Shown: positions 1 to 5,404 of the stretch, piece by piece
Layout: each line of letters begins with the position of its first letter
How positions within the stretch are numbered: position 1 is the first letter of the stretch
Assembly: GCA_017848155.1 (NCBI GenBank)
Contig: JAGAKC010000183.1
Coordinates: forward strand, 1 to 5,404
Reading direction: 5' to 3'
Origin: Oscillospiraceae bacterium
Lineage (GTDB): Bacteria; Bacillota; Clostridia; Oscillospirales; Ruminococcaceae
DNA: 5,404 nt
Position numbers and translations under genes: made by a program
Notes under the pieces: generated by a model
Told to the model about the DNA's origin: nothing
Seen by the model: only the letters and a program-made list of their open reading frames with translations
The model's database searches: none

Positions 1-446
1 ACGGTGGGGATATTGTGCGACATCAGCTTGTCAACATAGCTGTCGGGGAACTGTCCCAGAACGATAAGTCCGTCTACCTTGCGGTCCAGAACGGAGTTCG
101 GTATCTCCATAACGTCCACATCTGAGTCGTTGACCACTTCGAGCATGCCGTAATAGTTCTGCTTCTGAAGAAGCTCAACTATATAACGGTATACTATCCA
201 GTAGAAGCTGCTTGCGTCGCTTATAAAATGTCTGGCGACGATTATGCCTATGTTGTAGCTTAGTCCGTCGTGTACGCCCCTGCCGCCGGTGTGCATGCGG
301 TAGCCCATTTCCGTAGCCTTCTGCTTTATACGCTCACGAAGCTCCTCACTAACACCGTCACGGTCGCCAAGTGCCTTTGATACCGTGACAGTGCTTACAT
401 TCATCACCTTTGCGATATCACTCATAGTAACAGCTTTTTTTATCAT
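1..446 (-). CDS. LacI-family transcriptional regulator, N-terminal part (partial)
   Basis: Reading the minus strand from 446 gives 148 uninterrupted codons that run off the left edge; a full LacI-type protein is about 330-350 residues. Residues 8-27 (MSDIAKVMNVSTVTVSKAL) form the classical LacI helix-turn-helix, followed by the third helix (about 32-48, ending in EMGYR). From about residue 64 (YNIGIIVARHF) the periplasmic-binding-protein-like ligand domain begins, with the typical VDGLIVLGQ strand at 124-132. Such proteins bind an operator as dimers and respond to a sugar or other small molecule; the ligand cannot be told from this fragment. The usual hinge-helix motif after the third helix (PNxxAxxL) is not recognisable: residues 50-63 are Gly/His-rich instead. 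I chose the ATG at 446 because GAAAGGA (462-456) lies 9 bases upstream; another in-frame ATG at 455 directly abuts that ribosome site. It is probably monocistronic, with a promoter at 501-529. Family certain; specific role unknown. Confidence 0.93.
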   Translation of the reverse strand, partial: MIKKAVTMSDIAKVMNVSTVTVSKALGDRDGVSEELRERIKQKATEMGYRMHTGGRGVHDGLSYNIGIIVARHFISDASSFYWIVYRYIVELLQKQNYYGMLEVVNDSDVDVMEIPNSVLDRKVDGLIVLGQFPDSYVDKLMSHNIPT

Positions 447-480
447 AGCAGGCATTCCTTTCAATATGTATGGTTAAAAA

Positions 481-509
481 ACTTAATATTTACTATATAT
501 ATTTTAAGT
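481..509. repeat. Imperfect inverted repeat over the regulator promoter
   Basis: ACTTAA (481-486) and TTAAGT (504-509) are inverted copies flanking the -10 box and predicted start of the LacI-type gene. This is where an autoregulatory operator would sit. It lacks the central CG of classical LacI-family operators and lies in AT-rich DNA, so it may be chance. Confidence 0.25.
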
Positions 510-529
510 AATTTTTAGCTTTTTGTAAA
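501..529 (-). promoter_or_regulatory. Probable sigma-A promoter of the LacI-type regulator
   Basis: On the minus strand TTTACA (529-524) and TAAAAT (506-501) are separated by exactly 17 bases, each matching 5 of 6 consensus positions. The start site would be near 494, leaving a leader of about 48 bases before the ATG at 446. The whole stretch is very AT-rich, so chance matches are easier here than elsewhere. Confidence 0.55.
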
Positions 530-571
530 GTAATATTTTGAACAAACTTTTAATGTTTTTTTTGTGCAACT

Positions 572-609
572 AAAACAAAAGGCGATATCAGTATCCTGAT
601 ACCGCCTTT
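572..609 (-). terminator. Intrinsic terminator of the candidate small RNA
   Basis: In minus-strand reading, 609-596 pairs with 591-578 in a 14-bp stem (AAAGGCG, one G-U pair, TATCAG) with a GATA loop. It is followed by TTTTGTTTT at 580-572, which overlaps the base of the stem. The G-U pair is an A-C mismatch on the plus strand and the plus-strand T-run is set further from the stem, so the signal is best read leftward. It also separates the RNA from the LacI-type gene downstream. Confidence 0.75.
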
Positions 610-766
610 GCTGCTGTTTTTGTAATAACACAGCACCTTTTTATATAAACTCTGTACAGAGGACTTTTCACGCCGAGAAATACGGCACGAGTGCCCGATA
701 CACCGCTTGCGGCTCGTATGTTTTCCCGACGTTATGGAGCTAAGGAGGACTATGTTTTGCTCCGTT
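572..766 (-). ncRNA. Candidate structured small RNA, about 195 nt, family not recognised
   Basis: This stretch lies between the regulator and groES, with a near-perfect promoter at one end and an intrinsic terminator at the other, both on the minus strand. Helices visible in the minus-strand RNA: 763-759 with 740-736 (GGAGC/GCTCC), closing an 18-nt loop; 731-722 with 671-680, ten pairs including two G-U; inside that, hairpins at 719-698 and 695-684, giving a three-way junction; a short CTCT-GTAC-AGAG hairpin at 661-650; 635-630 with 617-612; then the terminator. The G-U pairs become A-C mismatches on the other strand, which supports minus-strand transcription. AGTCCTC occurs twice (751-745 in the first loop and 665-659). 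I do not recognise it as tmRNA, RNase P RNA, SRP RNA or a known riboswitch. Its length would suit 6S RNA, but it does not fold as one long rod. A trans-acting regulatory RNA is the simplest guess. The 83-codon minus-strand reading frame over it shows no protein-like features. Confidence 0.62.
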
Positions 767-772
767 GAGCGT

Positions 773-801
773 ATGTTACCACATCCTTCCGCACCTGTCA
801 A
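773..801 (-). promoter_or_regulatory. Strong sigma-A promoter of the candidate small RNA
   Basis: On the minus strand a consensus TTGACA (801-796) is followed after exactly 17 bases by TAACAT (778-773). Transcription would start near 766. There is no ribosome site with a plausible protein downstream, which points to a non-coding product. Confidence 0.75.
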
Positions 802-816
802 CAGGTTTTCTGAAAC

Positions 817-896
817 TGTAACCGCAATGTAACCTTGAAACGGGAAACTGTAACCTTTCTGTCATCGTTTTGAAATAACTCGGGAGTTTTTGTAAC
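817..896. repeat. Four TGTAAC boxes spaced by whole helical turns
   Basis: TGTAAC occurs at 817, 828, 849 and 891; the first three continue as TGTAACC. Two of the copies sit in a longer repeat, GAAACTGTAACC (812-823 and 844-855). The steps of 11, 21 and 42 bases are close to 1, 2 and 4 turns of DNA, so the boxes face the same side. They begin 16 bases upstream of the -35 box of the leftward RNA promoter, a natural place for an activator. The protein that would bind is unknown. Confidence 0.45.
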
Positions 897-924
897 TATT
901 TGCTTTGTTTTTTTATTGTAGGTG

Positions 925-990
925 CATTCGGAGTCGAATGTGGTAAATGTGCACAACAAACCTCGGGCTGTCGAATGATTTTATTGTGCA
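925..990. repeat. Two inverted repeats upstream of the groES promoter
   Basis: CATTCG (925-930) and CGAATG (935-940) form a perfect 6-bp inverted repeat around GAGT, and CGAATG recurs at 972-977. TGCACAA (950-956) and TTGTGCA (984-990) form a second, wider pair that can be extended by three more pairs after one mismatch. They could be protein-binding sites or small hairpins between the two divergent promoters; nothing identifies a partner. Confidence 0.3.
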
Positions 991-1015
991 ATCTGATAAA
1001 ATCCTGCATAACCTC

Positions 1016-3075
<2,060 letters not shown>

Positions 3076-3099
3076 TTATCCGTCAATACAAGATATTCG

Positions 3100-3128
3100 A
3101 GGCTGTCCCTTTTCGGGGCAGCCTTTTT
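3100..3128 (+). terminator. Intrinsic terminator of the groES-groEL operon
   Basis: AGGCTGTCCC (3100-3109) pairs with GGGGCAGCCT (3115-3124) in a 10-bp GC-rich stem with one G-U pair and a TTTTC loop, followed by a T-run to 3128. It begins 25 bases after the groEL stop and closes the operon. Confidence 0.93.
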
Positions 3129-3132
3129 GTGC

Positions 3133-3161
3133 TTGAAAATATCGGAAGAATGTGGTATTAT
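3133..3161 (+). promoter_or_regulatory. Sigma-A promoter of the small membrane protein gene
   Basis: TTGAAA (3133-3138) and TATTAT (3156-3161) are exactly 17 bases apart, with an extended -10 TGG just before the -10 box. It starts 5 bases after the groEL terminator. Transcription would begin near 3168, which places the in-frame ATGs at 3127 and 3160 upstream of the message and makes 3184 the first usable start. Confidence 0.7.
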
Positions 3162-3183
3162 GGAGAAAAGGGATGGTGTTTCG

Positions 3184-3552
3184 ATGAAAAGATTTTTTTC
3201 CGTGACAGGACTTGTCTTTTTTGGCGCGGTGGCGTCATATGGGCTTTATGGACTGTTCTGGTTAGCTTTCCTGTTCTTTTCCTTCAGTATCGCTATGGCG
3301 GTGCTGTGCTGTCTTGCGGTGGAGCTTCTGGCGGCATTCCTGCTGGACTTCTTCTACAGATGGTGCGTGAAGCAGGGTATGGGAAACAGGATGCTGGTGC
3401 TTTGCACATATCTTCCTACCATCTGTGTAACAGGAGTTGGTCTGTTCATCTCTGAGGAGATGTTTTTCTACTGTATCGGCTTTTTCGCTGCAGCTGTTAC
3501 TATGCTCATCGCTTCGGCTGTGATGCGGTGCTATGCTCTTTCTAAAGAGTGA
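3184..3552 (+). CDS. Small integral membrane protein of unknown function, four predicted TM segments
   Basis: I do not recognise a family. The 122 residues are very hydrophobic and fall into four likely membrane helices: about 4-24, 27-56, 69-89 and 93-114. A short basic stretch (YRWCVKQGMGNRM, 58-70) lies between the second and third, and the ends are polar (MKR... and ...YALSKE). No catalytic motif, signal cleavage site or metal-binding pattern is evident, although there are seven cysteines. The start at 3184 follows from the promoter at 3133-3161. Ribosome binding is modest (AAAAGGGA, 3166-3173, about 10 bases upstream). Phe- and Cys-rich composition and looser codon use than groEL suggest low expression. 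It forms its own unit between the groEL terminator and a terminator at 3566-3600, so its position next to groEL is no evidence of a chaperone role. The single long open frame with fitting signals makes a real gene likely. Confidence 0.75.
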   Translation: MKRFFSVTGLVFFGAVASYGLYGLFWLAFLFFSFSIAMAVLCCLAVELLAAFLLDFFYRWCVKQGMGNRMLVLCTYLPTICVTGVGLFISEEMFFYCIGFFAAAVTMLIASAVMRCYALSKE

Positions 3553-3565
3553 ATAATGTTCTTCG

Positions 3566-3600
3566 GGCGGATCGTGGCTTTGCACATGCCGCCTTTTCTT
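3566..3600 (+). terminator. Probable intrinsic terminator after the membrane protein gene
   Basis: GGCGG (3566-3570) pairs with CCGCC (3589-3593), and GTG (3574-3576) pairs with CAC (3583-3585) inside, across a 3x3 internal loop; TTTTCTTT follows. It lies 13 bases after the stop codon at 3550-3552. The stem is interrupted, so it is weaker than the groEL terminator. Confidence 0.6.
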
Positions 3601-3665
3601 TATGTTCAAATCATATAAAAAAATCCACCGTGAAAATTTTATTGATGTGTTTTGACGAAATTAAA

Positions 3666-3678
3666 GCAAGGTTCTTGC
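3666..3678. repeat. Short inverted repeat over the nfnAB -35 box
   Basis: GCAAG-GTT-CTTGC overlaps the left half of the predicted -35 hexamer (3675-3680) of the nfnA promoter. A repressor bound here would block RNA polymerase, so it could be an operator. It does not resemble the Rex redox-repressor consensus, and at 5 bp per arm it could be chance. Confidence 0.3.
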
Positions 3679-3703
3679 ATTTTCAGGGGGAATGGGATAT
3701 ACT
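3675..3703 (+). promoter_or_regulatory. Probable sigma-A promoter of nfnA-nfnB
   Basis: TTGCAT (3675-3680) and TATACT (3698-3703) are 17 bases apart. The start near 3710 would give a short leader of about 28 bases that includes the ribosome site GGAGG (3726-3730). A better-looking TTGACG at 3652-3657 has no -10 box at the right distance. Confidence 0.6.
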
Positions 3704-3737
3704 AAAACAGTATAGATATTTGCACGGAGGTACTGTT

Positions 3738-4580
3738 ATGTATAAGATAGTTACCAAAAAAATACTTAATCCGACCGTTACTCTTATGGAAGTTGAGGCT
3801 CCGCTTGTTGCAAAAAAGGCAGAGCCGGGTCAGTTTATCATATTGAGGGTCGATGACGAGGGAGAGCGTATTCCGCTGACCATTGCAGATTTCGACCGAG
3901 AAAAGGGCACAGTTACCATTATATTTCAGATAGTCGGCGGTACGACAGAGAAGCTGAACGCAGTACCCGAGGGTGGCGAGATACACGATCTTGTTGGTCC
4001 TCTCGGCACTCCAAGCCGTACTGAAGGACTGAAAAAGGTCGCAGTTATCGGCGGCGGAGTGGGCTGTGCGATCGCATACCCTATCGCCAAAAAGCTCCAC
4101 GGACTTGGTGCAGAGGTGCACTCGGTGGTCGGCTTCCGCAGTAAGGACCTTGTGATACTTGAGGATGAATTCAAGGCGGTCAGCGACGTTATGAGGATAA
4201 TGACGGACGACGGCTCCTGCGGTGAAAAGGGACTGGTCACAGATGCGCTGAAGCAGCTGATAGAGCAGGGCAACAGCTATGATGAGGTCATCGCTATAGG
4301 TCCGCTCGTGATGATGAAGTTCGTGTGCAGGCTTACCAAAGAGTACGGGATAAAGACTACAGTTTCCATGAATCCCATCATGATAGACGGCACGGGAATG
4401 TGCGGCGGATGCAGGCTTACTGTAGGTGGAGAAACAAAGTTCGCATGTGTTGACGGTCCGGATTTTGACGGACATCTGGTGGATTTTGACGAGGCTATAG
4501 AGCGCTCCTCCATGTACAGGGACTTTGAGAGCCACAAGCGTGAGGAGAACTGCAATCTGTATAAAAAGGAGGCAGAATAA
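3738..4580 (+). CDS. nfnA: NfnA: FAD/NAD-binding [2Fe-2S] subunit of NADH-dependent ferredoxin:NADP+ oxidoreductase
   Basis: The 280-residue product belongs to the ferredoxin-reductase-like family with dihydroorotate dehydrogenase electron-transfer subunits and sulfide dehydrogenase SudB. The N-terminal beta-barrel binds FAD around RIPLTIADFD (44-53). The nucleotide-binding domain starts at VAVIGGGVGCAIAYPIAKKL (101-120). The C-terminal iron-sulfur loop holds Cys222, Cys225 and Cys237, with Asp217 just before. Only three cysteines are present there, in line with the three-Cys, one-Asp [2Fe-2S] ligation known for NfnA; that Asp217 is the ligand is inference. With NfnB it couples NADH and reduced ferredoxin to NADPH formation by flavin-based electron bifurcation, in the cytoplasm. 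GGAGG (3726-3730) 7 bases before the ATG fixes the start. The frame is open back to 3549, but that 63-codon stretch crosses a terminator and this gene's promoter. Its stop overlaps the nfnB start. The alternative name is sulfide dehydrogenase beta subunit. Confidence 0.9.
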   Translation: MYKIVTKKILNPTVTLMEVEAPLVAKKAEPGQFIILRVDDEGERIPLTIADFDREKGTVTIIFQIVGGTTEKLNAVPEGGEIHDLVGPLGTPSRTEGLKKVAVIGGGVGCAIAYPIAKKLHGLGAEVHSVVGFRSKDLVILEDEFKAVSDVMRIMTDDGSCGEKGLVTDALKQLIEQGNSYDEVIAIGPLVMMKFVCRLTKEYGIKTTVSMNPIMIDGTGMCGGCRLTVGGETKFACVDGPDFDGHLVDFDEAIERSSMYRDFESHKREENCNLYKKEAE

Positions 4581-5404
4581 TGCCTAACATGAGCCTTAAA
4601 AAGAACGAGATGCCTGTACAGGCTCCCGAGGTGCGCAGCAGGAACTTTCTTGAGGTCGCTCTCGGCTATACCGAGGAGCAGGCTGTTGACGAGGCGGAGC
4701 GCTGCCTTGGCTGCAAAAACAGACCCTGCGTCGGCGGCTGTCCTGTTGCAATAGATATCCCGTCCTTTATTGCTAAGATAAAGGAGCGTGACTTTGAGGG
4801 TGCGTATCAGATAATATCACGGAGCAGCTCGCTTCCTGCGGTGTGCGGACGTGTCTGTCCCCAGGAAACACAGTGCGAAAGTAAGTGCGTGCGAGGAATA
4901 AAGGGCGAGCCTGTGGCCATCGGCAGACTGGAGCGCTTTGTTGCGGATTGGCATAATGCAAATGCTGTGGGCGCAGCGGAGCTTCCTCAGAAGAACGGTC
5001 ATAAATGTGCGATAATCGGTGCAGGTCCCAGCGGTCTTACCTGCGCAGGCGACCTTGCAAGAATGGGATATGATGTGACGGTGTACGAGGCGCTGCACCT
5101 TGCAGGCGGTGTTCTGGTGTACGGTATCCCTGAATTCAGACTTCCTAAGAGCATCGTTCAGCGTGAGATAGATAATCTCAAAGCGCTTGGTGTCAAGATA
5201 GAAACGAATGTCGTGATAGGCAGGACGGTTGAGATAGACGAGCTTTTCGAGCAGGGCTATGACGCGGTGTTCATCGGCTCGGGCGCAGGTCTGCCGAGGT
5301 TCATGAACATACCCGGAGAGAACCTTAAGGGAGTATACTCTGCAAATGAGTTCCTCACAAGAGTGAACCTTATGAAGGCTTATCGTGAGGATTCCGACAC
5401 TCCT
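4580..5404 (+). CDS. nfnB: NfnB: FAD and [4Fe-4S] subunit of NADH-dependent ferredoxin:NADP+ oxidoreductase (partial; GltD-like)
   Basis: The first 275 codons are present; family members are about 460-470 residues, so the last 190 or so, including most of the NADPH-binding part, lie past the right edge. Two cysteine clusters near the N-terminus (42, 45, 50, 54 and 89, 93, 99, 103) match the iron-sulfur region shared with the glutamate synthase small subunit. The FAD-binding GAGPSG lies at 147-152, and GGVLVYGIPEFRLPK (176-190) is the conserved loop of this family. In NfnAB this subunit houses the bifurcating FAD; a glutamate near the second cluster (Glu96 or Glu100) may be the unusual ligand known for the family. 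The gene overlaps nfnA by one base (TAATG), and AAGGAGG (4566-4572) inside nfnA lies 7 bases before the ATG, so the two are probably translated together. Databases often name such proteins glutamate synthase small subunit, but the partner here is NfnA, not a GltB large subunit. Confidence 0.9.
   Translation, partial: MPNMSLKKNEMPVQAPEVRSRNFLEVALGYTEEQAVDEAERCLGCKNRPCVGGCPVAIDIPSFIAKIKERDFEGAYQIISRSSSLPAVCGRVCPQETQCESKCVRGIKGEPVAIGRLERFVADWHNANAVGAAELPQKNGHKCAIIGAGPSGLTCAGDLARMGYDVTVYEALHLAGGVLVYGIPEFRLPKSIVQREIDNLKALGVKIETNVVIGRTVEIDELFEQGYDAVFIGSGAGLPRFMNIPGENLKGVYSANEFLTRVNLMKAYREDSDTP

Larger units (their letters stand above)
802..1015. other. AT-rich divergent control region, no gene seen
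   Basis: This stretch lies between the leftward RNA promoter and the rightward groES promoter. I find no protein-coding frame with a ribosome site and no RNA-like fold of comparable strength to the one on its left. It holds four TGTAAC boxes (817-896), two inverted repeats (925-940 and 950-990) and a possible extra groES promoter element: TGA-TAAAAT (994-1002), an extended -10 box without a good -35 box. Confidence 0.6.

Noticed and set aside
550..801. 83-codon open frame on the minus strand
   Set aside because: It covers the candidate RNA including its promoter and terminator, has no ribosome site, and its translation shows no domain-like pattern. Structure with G-U pairs explains the region better.
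775..803. Resemblance to SRP RNA helix 8 (CAGGTGCGGAAGGA, minus strand)
   Set aside because: The GGAA loop is there, but the closing stem has a G-G mismatch and the conserved opposite strand of the symmetric loop is missing. The stretch is the spacer of a promoter.
734..832. Short plus-strand frame after AAGGAGG (742-748), starting MFCSVERM
   Set aside because: The spacing from AAGGAGG to the ATG at 752 is only 3 bases and the 26-codon product is unremarkable. The purine-rich run is the complement of the RNA loop. A weak plus-strand promoter (TTGTAA 620-625, TATATA 642-647) exists but no terminator follows.
3129..3455. Alternative 108-codon plus-strand frame over the membrane protein gene
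   Set aside because: It starts in the groEL terminator, upstream of the predicted transcription start, and lacks the coherent four-helix hydrophobic pattern seen in the chosen frame.
3549..3737. 63-codon upstream extension of NfnA
   Set aside because: It crosses a terminator and the nfnA promoter, lacks a ribosome site, and is unlike the N-terminus of the family.

Overview
The window looks like chromosomal DNA of an anaerobic Gram-positive bacterium of the class Clostridia. It carries a perfect CIRCE operator (HrcA/Firmicutes-type heat-shock control) ahead of groES-groEL, strong AAGGAGG ribosome sites, AT-rich intergenic regions, and an NfnAB-type ferredoxin/NAD(P) enzyme typical of fermenters. 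A Ruminococcus-like (Oscillospiraceae) source is my guess from the style of the proteins. It has not been tested by a search.

Layout. (1) Positions 1-446, minus strand: N-terminal part of a LacI-family transcription regulator running off the left edge, with its own promoter at 501-529. (2) About 572-766, minus strand: no convincing protein, but a probable small structured RNA. It has a near-consensus promoter (TTGACA-17-TAACAT), several compensated helices and an intrinsic terminator. G-U pairs in two helices favour the minus strand as the transcribed one. (3) 802-1015: AT-rich divergent control region with four TGTAAC boxes spaced by whole helical turns, and two inverted repeats. (4) 1016-3128: the groES-groEL operon with promoter, CIRCE, two genes and a strong terminator. 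(5) 3133-3600: a single-gene unit encoding an unrecognised 122-residue protein with four predicted membrane segments; its promoter lies directly after the groEL terminator. (6) 3666-5404: a promoter followed by nfnA and the first 275 codons of nfnB, overlapping by one base (TAATG); nfnB runs off the right edge.

How they work together. GroES and GroEL form the folding chamber and are expected to be repressed by HrcA at CIRCE. NfnA and NfnB are expected to form the flavin-based electron-bifurcating complex that links NADH, reduced ferredoxin and NADPH. The LacI-type regulator, the RNA and the membrane protein have their own signals and no evident link to these operons. One possible exception is that a loop of the RNA is complementary to the groES ribosome-binding site. 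The least explained part, and the best place to look for something new, is the RNA with its phased upstream boxes (572-896).
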